Positions 10,759-23,498 of a stretch of 64,000 nt of DNA are shown here, one piece after another. The number at the start of each line of letters is the position of its first letter. Position 1 is the stretch's first letter. The notes below the pieces were generated by a model that was not told the origin of the DNA, searched no databases, and saw only the letters and a program-made list of their open reading frames with translations. Made by a program: the position numbers and the translations under genes. The stretch is from Gordionus sp. m RMFG-2023 (Eukaryota; Nematomorpha; Gordioida; Chordodea; Parachordodidae): contig NC_088775.1 in NCBI RefSeq assembly GCF_954871325.1, positions 35,813,561 through 35,877,560 of the forward strand. Reading direction: 5' to 3'.

Positions 10759-12875
10759 CTAACATCTTAAACGCAATTTTATGTATTTTTATATCATTGA
10801 ACTCAGAATTAAATTTCCTATCCAATTATGCTTAGATGAATTTTTTTACGTTTCCGGTTCAAAAAATAATATTTTTGTCGCGAAAATGTTCGAAGAGAAA
10901 AGGCTAACATCTTAAATTTAATTTTAAAAATTTTTTGTGGTAAAAACGTTGGAAAGGAAAAGGCTAACATCTTATATGCAATTTTGAATATTTTTATATC
11001 ATTCTACTCAGAATTAAATTTTCTAGCCAATTATGCTTAGATGTATTTTTTTACGTTTCTAGTTCAAAAAATAATATTTTTGTCGCAAAAACGTTGGAAG
11101 TTAGAAGGCTAACATCTTATATGCAATTTTGAATATTTTTATATCATTCTACTCAGAATTAAATTTTCTAGTTAATTATGCTTAGATGTATTTTTTTACG
11201 TTACCGGTTCAAAAAATAATATTTTTGTCGCCAAAACGTTCGAAGGGAAAGGCTAACATCTTGAACGCAATTTTAAGGATTTTTATATCATTGAACTCAG
11301 AATTAAATTTCCTATCCAATTATTCTTAGATGTATTTTTTTACGTTTCCGGTTCAAAAAATAATATTTTTGTCGCGAAAATGTTCGAAGGGAAAAGGCTA
11401 ACATCTTAAATTTAATTTTAAAAATTTTTATATCATTGAACTCAGAATTAAATTTCCTATCCAATAATGCTTAGATGTATTTTTTTACGTTTCCGGTTCA
11501 AAAAATAACATTTTTGTCGCGAAAACGTTCGAAGGCAAAAGGCTAACATCTTAAGTTTAATTTTATAAATTTTTATATCATTGAACACAGAATTAAATTT
11601 CCTATCTAAATATGCTTTGATGTAATTTTTTACGTTATCGGTTCAAAAAATAAATTTTAAAAATTTTTTTGTGGTAAAAACGTTGGAAGGGAAAAGGCTA
11701 ACATCTTATATGCAATTTTGAATATTTTTATATCATTCTATACAGAATTAAAGTTCCTATCCAATTATGCTTAAATGTATTTTTTTACGTTTCCGGTTCA
11801 AAAAATAACATTTTTGTCGCGAAAACGTTCGAAGGGAAAACGCTAACATCTTAAGTTTAATTTTATAAATTTTTATATCATTGAACTCAGAATTAAATTT
11901 CCTATCCAATTATTCTTAGATGTATATTTTTACGTTTCCGGTTCAAAAAATAACATTTTTGTCGCGAAAATGTTCGAACGGAAAAGGCTAACATCTTTAG
12001 TTTAATTTTATAAATTTTTATATCATTGAACTCAGAATTAAATTTCCTATCTAAATATGCTTTGATGTAATTTTTACGTTATCGGTTCAAAAAATATATT
12101 TTAAATATTTTTTTGTGGTAAAAACGTTGGAAGGGAAAAGGCTAACATCTTATATGCAATTTTGAATATTTTTATATCATTCTATACAGAATTAAATTTC
12201 CTATCCAATTATGCTTAGATGTATTTTTTTCCGTTTCCGGTTCAAAAAATAACATTTTTGTCGCGAAAACGTTCGAAGGGAAAAGGCTAACATCTTAAAT
12301 TTAATTTTAAAATTTTTTATATCATTGAACTCAGAATTAAATTTCCTATCCAATTATTCTTAGATGTATATTTTTACGTTTCCGGTTCAAAAAATAACAT
12401 TTTTGTCGCGAAAATGTTCGAACGGAAAAGGCTAACATCTTTAGTTTAATTTTATAAATTTTTATATCATTGAACTCAGAATTAAATTTCCTATCTAAAT
12501 ATGCTTTGATGTAATTTTTTACGTTATCGGTTCAAAAAATTTATTTTAATAATTTTTTTGTGGTAAAAACGTTGGAAAGGAAAAGGCTAACATCTTAAAT
12601 GGAATTTTGAATATTTTTATATCATTCTACTCAGAATTAAATTTCCTATCCAATTATGCTTAGATGTATTTTTTACGTTTCCGGTTCAAAAAATAAAATT
12701 TTAGTCGCGAAAACGTTCGAAGGGAAAAGGCTAACATCTTAAACGCAATTTTGAGTATTTTTATATCATTCTACTCAGAATTAAATTTCCTATCCAATTA
12801 TGCTTATATGTATTTTTTTACATTTCCGGTTCAAAAAATAATATTTTTGTCGCGAAAACGTTCGAAGGGAAAAGG
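10759..12875. repeat. Second copy of the 2.7-kb unit, without the trimer doublet
   Basis: Fifteen monomers start at 10759, 10904 (60), 10964, 11109, 11253, 11398, 11543 (155), 11698, 11843, 11988 (154), 12142, 12287, 12432 (155), 12587 and 12731. They match 8055 onward at offset 2704 up to about 12142, then 10171 onward at offset 2261. The last monomers (AAATGGAA and AAACGC...GAGTATT types) are the normal end of an A unit and lead directly into the A copy at 12876. Confidence 0.85.
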
Positions 12876-15800
12876 CTAACATCTTAATTTAATTTTAAAA
12901 ATTTTTATATCATTGAACTCAGAATTAAATTTCCTATCCAATTATGCTTAGATGTATATTTTTAGGTTTCCGGTTCTAAAAATAACATTTTTGTCGCGAA
13001 AATGTTCGAAGGGAAAAGGCTAACATCTTTAGTTTAATTTTATAAATTTTTATATCATTGAACTCAGAATTAAATTTCCTATCTAAATATGCTTTGATGT
13101 AATTTTTTACGTTATCGGTTCAAAAAATATTTTTAAAATTTTTTTGTGGTAAAAACGTTCGAAGGGAAAAGGCTAACATCTTAAACGCAATTTTATGTAT
13201 TTTTATATCATTGAACTCAGAATTAAATTTCCTATCCAATTATGCTTAGATATATTTTTTTACGTTTCCGGTTCAAAAAATAATATTTTTGTCGCAAAAA
13301 CGTTGGAAGTTAGAAGGCTAACATCTTATATGCAATTTTGAATATTTTTATATCATTCTACTCAGAATTAAATTTTCTAGCCAATTATGCTTAGATGTAT
13401 TTTTTTACGTAACCGGTTAAAAAATAATATTTTTGTCGCCAAAACGTTCGAAGGGAAAAGGCTAACATCTTGAAGGCAATTTTAAGGATTTTTATATCAT
13501 TGAACTCAGAATTAAATTTCCTATCCAATTATGCTTAGATGTATTTATTTGCGTTTCCGGTTCAAAAAATAACATTTTTGTCGCGAAAACGTTCGAAGGG
13601 AAAAGGCTAACATCTTAAGTTTAATTTTATAAATTTTTATATCATTGAACACAGAATTAAATTTCCTATCTAAATATGCTTTGATGTAATTTTTTACGTT
13701 ATCGGTTCAAAAAATATTTTTAAAATTTTTTTGTGGTAAAAACGTTCAAAGGGAAAAGGCTAACATCTTAAATTTAATTTTAAAAATTTTTTGTGGTAAA
13801 AACGTTGGAAAGGAAAAGGCTAACATCTTATATGCAATTTTGAATATTTTTATATCATTCTACTCAGAATTAAATTTTCTAGCCAATTATGCTTAGATGT
13901 ATTTTTTTACGTTACCGGTTCAAAAAATAATATTTTTGTCGCCAAAACGTTCGAAGGGAAAAGGCTAACATCTTGAACGCAATTTTAAGGATTTTTATAT
14001 CATTGAACTCAGAATTAAATTTCCTATCCAATTATGCTTAGATATATTTTTTTACGTTTCCGGTTCAAAAAATAATATTTTTGTCGCAAAAACGTTGGAA
14101 GTTAGAAGGCTAACATCTTATATGCAATTTTGAATATTTTTATATCATTCTACTCAGAATTAAATTTTCTAGCCAATTATGCTTAGATGTATTTTTTTAC
14201 GTAACCGGTTCAAAAAATAATATTTTTGTCGCCAAAACGTTCGAAGGGAAAATGCTAACATCTTGAACGCAATTTTAAGGATTTTTATATCATTGAACTC
14301 AGAATTAAATTTCCTAGCCAATTATGCTTAGATGTATTTTTTTACGTTTCCGGTTCAAAAAATAATATTTTTGTCGCGAAAATGTTCGAAGGGAAAAGGC
14401 TAACATCTTAAATTTAATTTTAAAAATTTTTTGTGGTAAAAACGTTGGAAAGGAAAAGGCTAACATCTTATATGCAATTTTGAATATTTTTATATCATTC
14501 TACTCAGAATTAAATTTTCTAGCCAATTATGCTTAGATGTATTTTTTTACGTAACCGGTTCAAAAAATAATATTTTTGTCGCCAAAACGTTCGAAGGGAA
14601 AATGCTAACATCTTGAACTCAATTTTAAGGATTTTTATATCATTGAACTCAGAATTAAATTTCCTAGCCAATTATGCTTAGATGTATTTTTTTACGTTTC
14701 TGGTTCAAAAAATAATATTTTTGTCGCGAAAATGTTCGAAGGGAAAAGGCTAACATCTTAAATTTAATTTTAAAAATTTTTTGTGGTAAAAACGTTGGAA
14801 AGGAAAAGGCTAACATCTTATATGCAATTTTGAATATTTTTATATCATTCTACTCAGAATTAAATTTTCTAGCCAATTATGCTTAGATGTATTTTTTTAC
14901 GTTACCGGTTCAAAAAATAATATTTTTGTCGCCAAAACGTTCGAAGGGAAAAGGCTAACATCTTGAACGCAATTTTAAGAGTTTTTATATCATTGAACTC
15001 AGAATTAAATTTCCTATCCAATTATGCTTAGATATATTTTTTTACGTTTCCGGTTCAAAAAATAATATTTTTGTCGCAAAAACGTTGGAAGTTAGAAGGC
15101 TAACATCTTATATGCAATTTTGAATATTTTTATATCATTCTACTCAGAATTAAATTTTCTAGCCAATTATGCTTAGATGTATTTTTTTACGTAACCGGTT
15201 CAAAAAATAATATTTTTGTCGCCAAAACGTTCGAAGGGAAAATGCTAACATCTTGAACGCAATTTTAAGGATTTTTATATCATTGAACTCAGAATTAAAT
15301 TTCCTAGCCAATTATGCTTAGATGTATTTTTTTACGTTTCCGGTTCAAAAAATAATATTTTTGTCGCGAAAATGTTCGAAGGGAAAAGGCTAACATCTTA
15401 AATTTAATTTTAAAAATTTTTATATCATTGAACTCAGAATTAAATTTCCTATCCAATTATGCTTAGATATATTTTTTTACGTTTCCGGTTCAAAAAATAA
15501 TATTTTTGTCGCAAAAACGTTGGAAGTTAGAAGGCTAACATCTTATATGCAATTTTGAATATTTTTATATCATTCTACTCAGAATTAAATTTTCTAGCCA
15601 ATTATGCTTAGATGTATTTTTTTACGTAACCGGTTTAAAAAATAATATTTTTGTCGCCAAAACGTTCGAAGGGAAAATGCTAACATCATGAACGCAATTT
15701 TAAGGATTTTTATATCATTGAACTCAGAATTAAATTTCCTATCCAATTATGCTTAAATGTATTTTTTTACGTTTCCGGTTCAAAAAATAACATTTTTGTA

Positions 15801-16857
15801 GCGAAAACGTTCGAAGGGAAAACGCTAACATCTTAAGTTTAATTTTATAAATTTTTATATCATTGAACTCAGAATTAAATTTCCTATCCAATTATTCTTA
15901 GATGTATATTTTTACGTTTCCGGTTCAAAAAATAACATTTTTGTCGCGAAAATGTTCGAACGGAAAAGGCTAACATCTTTAGTTTAATTTTATAAATTTT
16001 TATATCATTGAACTCAGAATTAAATTTCCTATCTAAATATGCTTTGATGTAATTTTTACGTTATCGGTTCAAAAAATATATTTTAAATATTTTTTTGTGG
16101 TAAAAACGTTGGAAGGGAAAAGGCTAACATCTTATATGCAATTTTGAATATTTTTATATCATTCTATACAGAATTAAATTTCCTATCCAATTATGCTTAG
16201 ATGTATTTTTTTACGTTTCCGGTTCAAAAAATAACATTTTTGTCGCGAAAACGTTCGAAGGGAAAAGGCTAACATCTTAAATTTAATTTTAAAATTTTTT
16301 ATATCATTGAACTCAGAATTAAATTTCCTATCCAATTATTCTTAGATGTATATTTTTACGTTTCCGGTTCAAAAAATAACATTTTTGTCGCGAAAATGTT
16401 CGAACGGAAAAGGCTAACATCTTTAGTTTAATTTTATAAATTTTTATATCATTGAACTCAGAATTAAATTTCCTATCTAAATATGCTTTGATGTAATTTT
16501 TTACGTTATCGGTTCAAAAAATTTATTTTAATAATTTTTTTGTGGTAAAAACGTTGGAAAGGAAAAGGCTAACATCTTAAATGGAATTTTGAATATTTTT
16601 ATATCATTCTACTCAGAATTAAATTTCCTATCCAATTATGCTTAGATGTATTTTTTACGTTTCCGGTTCAAAAAATAAAATTTTAGTCGCGAAAACGTTC
16701 GAAGGGAAAAGGCTAACATCTTAAACGCAATTTTGAGTATTTTTATATCATTCTACTCAGAATTAAATTTCCTATCCAATTATGCTTATATGTATTTTTT
16801 TACATTTCCGGTTCAAAAAATAATATTTTTGTCGCGAAAACGTTCGAAGGGAAAAGG
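12876..16857. repeat. A-family higher-order repeat, copy A3 (29 monomers, 3982 bp)
   Basis: Starts are 12876, 13020, 13173, 13318, 13462, 13607, 13760, 13820, 13965, 14110, 14255, 14400, 14460, 14605, 14750, 14810, 14955, 15100, 15245, 15390, 15535, 15680, 15825, 15970, 16124, 16269, 16414, 16569 and 16713. It is colinear with 1-3392 at offset 12875, including the 60-bp monomers at 13760, 14400 and 14750 and the private TTTTTGTAGCG variant (about 2920 and 15797). It differs from A1 near the end, where A1 has other monomers and one more of them. Confidence 0.9.
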
Positions 16858-19601
16858 CTAACATCTTAATTTAATTTTAAAAATTTTTATATCATTGAAC
16901 TCAGAATTAAATTTCCTATCCAATTATGCTTAGATGTATATTTTTAGGTTTCCGGTTCTAAAAATAACATTTTTGTCGCGAAAATGTTCGAAGGGAAAAG
17001 GCTAACATCTTTAGTTTAATTTTATAAATTTTTATATCATTGAACTCAGAATTAAATTTCCTATCTAAATATGCTTTGATGTAATTTTTTACGTTATCGG
17101 TTCAAAAAATATTTTTAAAATTTTTTTGTGGTAAAAACGTTCGAAGGGAAAAGGCTAACATCTTAAACGCAATTTTATGTATTTTTATATCATTGAACTC
17201 AGAATTAAATTTCCTATCCAATTATGCTTAGATATATTTTTTTACGTTTCCGGTTCAAAAAATAATATTTTTGTCGCAAAAACGTTGGAAGTTAGAAGGC
17301 TAACATCTTATATGCAATTTTGAATATTTTTATATCATTCTACTCAGAATTAAATTTTCTAGCCAATTATGCTTAGATGTATTTTTTTACGTAACCGGTT
17401 AAAAAATAATATTTTTGTCGCCAAAACGTTCGAAGGGAAAAGGCTAACATCTTGAAGGCAATTTTAAGGATTTTTATATCATTGAACTCAGAATTAAATT
17501 TCCTATCCAATTATGCTTAGATGTATTTATTTGCGTTTCCGGTTCAAAAAATAACATTTTTGTCGCGAAAACGTTCGAAGGGAAAAGGCTAACATCTTAA
17601 GTTTAATTTTATAAATTTTTATATCATTGAACACAGAATTAAATTTCCTATCTAAATATGCTTTGATGTAATTTTTTACGTTATCGGTTCAAAAAATATT
17701 TTTAAAATTTTTTTGTGGTAAAAACGTTCAAAGGGAAAAGGCTAACATCTTATATGCAATTTTGAATATTTTTATATCATTCTACTCAGAATTAAATTTT
17801 CTAGCCAATTATGCTTAGATGTATTTTTTTACGTTACCGGTTCAAAAAATAATATTTTTGTCGCCAAAACGTTCGAAGGGAAAAGGCTAACATCTTGAAC
17901 GCAATTTTAAGGATTTTTATATCATTGAACTCAGAATTAAATTTCCTATCCAATTATGCTTAGATATATTTTTTTACGTTTCCGGTTCAAAAAATAATAT
18001 TTTTGTCGCAAAAACGTTGGAAGTTAGAAGGCTAACATCTTATATGCAATTTTGAATATTTTTATATCATTCTACTCAGAATTAAATTTTCTAGCCAATT
18101 ATGCTTAGATGTATTTTTTTACGTAACCGGTTCAAAAAATAATATTTTTGTCGCCAAAACGTTCGAAGGGAAAATGCTAACATCTTGAACGCAATTTTAA
18201 GGATTTTTATATCATTGAACTCAGAATTAAATTTCCTAGCCAATTATGCTTAGATGTATTTTTTTACGTTTCCGGTTCAAAAAATAATATTTTTGTCGCG
18301 AAAATGTTCGAAGGGAAAAGGCTAACATCTTAAATTTAATTTTAAAAATTTTTTGTGGTAAAAACGTTGGAAAGGAAAAGGCTAACATCTTATATGCAAT
18401 TTTGAATATTTTTATATCATTCTACTCAGAATTAAATTTTCTAGCCAATTATGCTTAGATGTATTTTTTTACGTAACCGGTTCAAAAAATAATATTTTTG
18501 TCGCCAAAACGTTCGAAGGGAAAATGCTAACATCTTGAACTCAATTTTAAGGATTTTTATATCATTGAACTCAGAATTAAATTTCCTAGCCAATTATGCT
18601 TAGATGTATTTTTTTACGTTTCTGGTTCAAAAAATAATATTTTTGTCGCGAAAATGTTCGAAGGGAAAAGGCTAACATCTTAAATTTAATTTTAAAAATT
18701 TTTTGTGGTAAAAACGTTGGAAAGGAAAAGGCTAACATCTTATATGCAATTTTGAATATTTTTATATCATTCTACTCAGAATTAAATTTTCTAGCCAATT
18801 ATGCTTAGATGTATTTTTTTACGTTACCGGTTCAAAAAATAATATTTTTGTCGCCAAAACGTTCGAAGGGAAAAGGCTAACATCTTGAACGCAATTTTAA
18901 GAGTTTTTATATCATTGAACTCAGAATTAAATTTCCTATCCAATTATGCTTAGATATATTTTTTTACGTTTCCGGTTCAAAAAATAATATTTTTGTCGCA
19001 AAAACGTTGGAAGTTAGAAGGCTAACATCTTATATGCAATTTTGAATAATTTTATATCATTCTACTCAGAATTAAATTTTCTAGCCAATTATGCTTAGAT
19101 GTATTTTTTTACGTAACCGGTTCAAAAAATAATATTTTTGTCGCCAAAACGTTCGAAGGGAAAATGCTAACATCTTGAACGCAATTTTAAGGATTTTTAT
19201 ATCATTGAACTCAGAATTAAATTTCCTAGCCAATTATGCTTAGATGTATTTTTTTACGTTTCCGGTTCAAAAAATAATATTTTTGTCGCGAAAATGTTCG
19301 AAGGGAAAAGGCTAACATCTTAAATTTAATTTTAAAAATTTTTATATCATTGAACTCAGAATTAAATTTCCTATCCAATTATGCTTAGATATATTTTTTT
19401 ACGTTTCCGGTTCAAAAAATAATATTTTTGTCGCAAAAACGTTGGAAGTTAGAAGGCTAACATCTTATATGCAATTTTGAATATTTTTATATCATTCTAC
19501 TCAGAATTAAATTTTCTAGCCAATTATGCTTAGATGTATTTTTTTACGTAACCGGTTTAAAAAATAATATTTTTGTCGCCAAAACGTTCGAAGGGAAAAT
19601 G
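16858..19601. repeat. A-family higher-order repeat, copy A4 (partial, 20 monomers)
   Basis: Starts are 16858, 17002, 17155, 17300, 17444, 17589, 17742, 17887, 18032, 18177, 18322, 18382, 18527, 18672, 18732, 18877, 19022, 19167, 19312 and 19457. It is colinear with 4127-6590 at offset 12731, including the missing 60-bp monomer after 17742 and the GAATAATTTT marker at 19044. Unlike A2 it then continues as a normal A unit to 19601. Confidence 0.88.
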
Positions 19602-20684
19602 CTAACATCATGAACGCAATTTTAAGGATTTTTATATCATTGAACTCAGAATTAAATTTCCTAGCCAATTATGCTTAGATGTATTTTTTTACGTTTCCGG
19701 TTCAAAAAATAATATTTTTGTCGCCAAAACGTTCGAAGGGAAAAGGCTAACATCTTGAACGCAATTTTAAGGATTTTTATATCATTGAACTCAGAATTAA
19801 ATTTCCTATCCAATTATGCTTAGATATATTTTTTTACGTTTCCGGTTCAAAAAATAATATTTTTGTCACAAAAACGTTGGAAGTTAGAAGGCTAACATCT
19901 TATATGCAATTTTGAATATTTTTATATCATTCTACTCAGAATTAAATTTTCTAGCCAATTATGCTTAGATGTATTTTTTTACGTAACCGGTTCAAAAAAT
20001 AATATTTTTGTCGCCAAAACGTTCGAAGGGAAAAGGCTAACATCTTGAACGCAATTTTAAGGATTTTTATATCATTGAACTCAGAATTAAATTTCCTATC
20101 CAATTATGCTTAGATGTATTTATTTACGTTTCCGGTTCAAAAAATAACATTTTTGTCGCGAAAACGTTCGAATAGAAAAGGCTAACATCTTAAGTTTAAT
20201 TTTATAAATTTTTATATCATTGAACACAGAATTAAATTTCCTATCTAAATATGCTTTGATGTAATTTTTTACGTTATCGGTTCAAAAAATATTTTTAAAA
20301 TTTTTTTGTGGTAAAAACGTTCGAAGGGAAAAGGCTAACATCTTAAACGCAATTTTATGTATTTTTATATCATTGAACTCAGAATTAAATTTCCTATCCA
20401 ATTATGCTTAGATGAATTTTTTTACGTTTCCGGTTCAAAAAATAATATTTTTGTCGCGAAAATGTTCGAAGGGAAAAGGCTAACATCTTAAATTTAATTT
20501 TAAAAATTTTTTGTGGTAAAAACGTTGGAAAGGAAAAGGCTAACATCTTATATGCAATTTTGAATATTTTTATATCATTCTACTCAGAATTAAATTTTCT
20601 AGCCAATTATGCTTAGATGTATTTTTTTACGTTACTGGTTCAAAAAATAATATTTTTGTCGCCAAAACGTTCGAAGGGAAAAGG
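19602..20684. repeat. Transition module left of the B block (8 monomers)
   Basis: Starts are 19602 (opening CATGAACG), 19747, 19892, 20037, 20182 (153), 20335, 20480 (60) and 20540. Distinctive marks are CGAATAGAAAAGG at the end of 20037-20181 and GATGAATTTT in the monomer at 20335. Together with 19167-19601 it is colinear with 60156-62254 at the other end of the B/C region. The differences there are one extra T and two extra 290-bp dimers. Confidence 0.85.
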
Positions 20685-23498
20685 CTAACATCTTGAACGC
20701 AATTTTAAGGATTTTTATATCATTGAACTCAGAATTAAATTTCCTATCCAATTATGCTTAGATGAATTTTTTTACGTTTCCGGTTCAAAAAATAATATTT
20801 TTGTCGCGAAAATGTTCGAAGGGAAAAGGCTAACATCTTAAATTTAATTTTTAAAATTTTTTGTGGTAAAAACGTTGGAAAGGAAAAGGCTAACATCTTA
20901 TATGCAATTTTGAATATTTTTATATCATTCTACTCAGAATTAAATTTTCTAGCCAATTATGCTTAGATGTATTTTTTTACGTAACCGGTTCAAAAAATAA
21001 TATTTTTGTCGCCAAAACGTTCGAAGGGAAAAGGCTAACATCTTGAACGCAATTTTAAGGATTTTTATATCATTGAACTCAGAATTAAATTTCCTATCCA
21101 ATTATGCTTAGATGTATTTTTTTACGTTTCCGGTTCAAAAAATAATATTTTTGTCGCGAAAACGTTCGAAGGGAAAAGGCTAACATCTTAAGTTTAATTT
21201 TATAAATTTTTATATCATTGAACACAGAATTAAATTTCCTATCTAAATATGCTTTGATGTAATTTTTTACGTTATCGGTTCAAAAAATATTTTTAAAATT
21301 TTTTTGTGGTAAAAACGTTCGAAAGGAAAAGGGTAACATCTTAAACGCAATTTTATGTATTTTTATATCATTGAACTCAGAATTAAATTTCCTATCCAAT
21401 TATGCTTAGATATATTTTTTTACGTTTCCGGTTCAAAAAATAATATTTTTGTCGCAAAAACGTTGGAAGTTAGAAGGCTAACATCTTATATGCAATTTTG
21501 AATATTTTTATATCATTATACTCAGAATTAAATTTTCTAGCCAATTATGCTTAGATGTATTTTTTTACGTAACCGGTTCAAAAAATAATATTTTTGTCGC
21601 CAAAACGTTCGAAGGGAAAAGGCTAACATCTTGAACGCAATTTTAAGGATTTTTATATCATTGAACTCAGAATTAAATTTCCTATCCAATTATGCTTAGA
21701 TGTATTTATTTGCGTTTCCGGTTCAAAAAATAACATTTTTGTCGCGAAAACGTTCGAAGGGAAAAGGCTAACATCTTAAGTTTAATTTTATAAATTTTTA
21801 TATCATTGAACACAGAATTAAATTTCCTATCTAAATATGCTTTGATGTAATTTTTTACGTTATCGGTTCAAAAAATATTTTTAAAATTTTTTTGTGGTAA
21901 AAACGTTCAAAGGGAAAAGGCTAACATCTTAAATTTAATTTTAAAAATTTTTTGTGGTAAAAACGTTGGAAAGGAAAAGGCTAACATCTTATATGCAATT
22001 TTGAATATTTTTATATCATTCTACTCAGAATTAAATTTTCTAGCCAATTATGCTTAGATGTATTTTTTTACGTTACCGGTTCAAAAAATAATATTTTTGT
22101 CGCCAAAACGTTCGAAGGGAAAAGGCTAACATCTTGAACGCAATTTTAAGGATTTTTATATCATTGAACTCAGAATTAAATTTCCTATCCAATTATGCTT
22201 AGATATATTTTTTTACGTTTCCGGTTCAAAAAATAATATTTTTGTCGCAAAAACGTTGGAAGTTAGAAGGCTAACATCTTATATGCAATTTTGAATATTT
22301 TTATATCATTCTACTCAGAATTAAATTTTCTAGCCAATTATGCTTAGATGTATTTTTTTACGTAACCGGTTCAAAAAATAATATTTTTGTCGCCAAAACG
22401 TTCGAAGGGAAAATGCTAACATCTTGAACGCAATTTTAAGGATTTTTATATCATTGAACTCAGAATTAAATTTCCTAGCCAATTATGCTTAGATGTATTT
22501 TTTTACGTTACCGGTTCAAAAAATAATATTTTTGTCGCCAAAACGTTCGAAGGGAAAATGCTAACATCTTGAACGCAATTTTAAGGATTTTTATATCATT
22601 GAACTCAGAATTAAATTTCCTAGCCAATTATGCTTAGATGTATTTTTTTACGTTTCCGGTTCAAAAAATAATATTTTTGTCGCGAAAATGTTCGAAGGGA
22701 AAAGGCTAACATCTTAAATTTAATTTTAAAAATTTTTTGTGGTAAAAACGTTGGAAAGGAAAAGGCTAACATCTTATATGCAATTTTGAATATTTATATA
22801 TCATTCTACTCAGAATTAAATTTTCTTGCCAATTATGCTTAGATGTATTTTTTTACGTTACCGGTTCAAAAAATAATATTTTTGTCGCCAAAACGTTCGA
22901 AGGGAAAAGGCTAACATCTTGAACGCAATTTTAAGGATTTTTATATCATTGAACTCAGAATTAAATTTCCTATCCAATTATGCTTAGATATATTTTTTTA
23001 CGTTTCCGGTTCAAAAAATAATATTTTTGTCGCAAAAACGTTGGAAGTTAGAAGGCTAACATCTTATATGCAATTTTGAATATTTTTATATCATTCTACT
23101 CAGAATTAAATTTTCTAGCCAATTATGCTTAGATGTATTTTTTTACGTAACCGGTTCAAAAAATAATATTTTTGTCGCCAAAACGTTCGAAGGGAAAATG
23201 CTAACATCTTGAACGCAATTTTAAGGATTTTTATATCATTGAACTCAGAATTAAATTTCCTATCCAATTATGCTTAGATGTATTTATTTACGTTTCCGGT
23301 TCAAAAAATAACATTTTTGTCGCGAAAACGTTCGAATAGAAAAGGCTAACATCTTAAGTTTAATTTTATAAATTTTTATATCATTGAACACAGAATTAAA
23401 TTTCCTATCTAAATATGCTTTGATGTAATTTTTTACGTTATCGGTTCAAAAAATATTTTTAAAATTTTTTTGTGGTAAAAACGTTCGAAGGGAAAAGG
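20685..23498. repeat. B-family higher-order repeat, copy B1 (21 monomers, 2814 bp)
   Basis: Monomer lengths in order are 145, 60, 145, 145, 153, 145, 145, 145, 153, 60, 145 x5, 60, 145 x4, 153, which sum to 2814. Markers used to phase the unit are GATGAATTTT in monomer 1, the CTAAC box mutated to GTAAC at 21333 (monomer 6), CATTATACTCAG at about 21517, ATTTATATATC near 22793 with TTCTTGCC just after, and CGAATAGAAAAGG at about 23329. All recur in the next three copies. Confidence 0.93.

Larger units (their letters stand above)
6592..19322. repeat. Probable second copy of a ~12.7-kb tandem duplication
   Basis: The match of 1-6591 to 12876-19322 (offset 12875, then 12731 after one extra monomer in A1) stops at 6591 and 19322. 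That is the pattern of a tandem duplication whose junction lies at 6591/6592: this interval would be the complete second copy and the first would start left of the window. The extent is inferred from marker variants at known offsets. The left copy cannot be seen in full. Confidence 0.55.
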
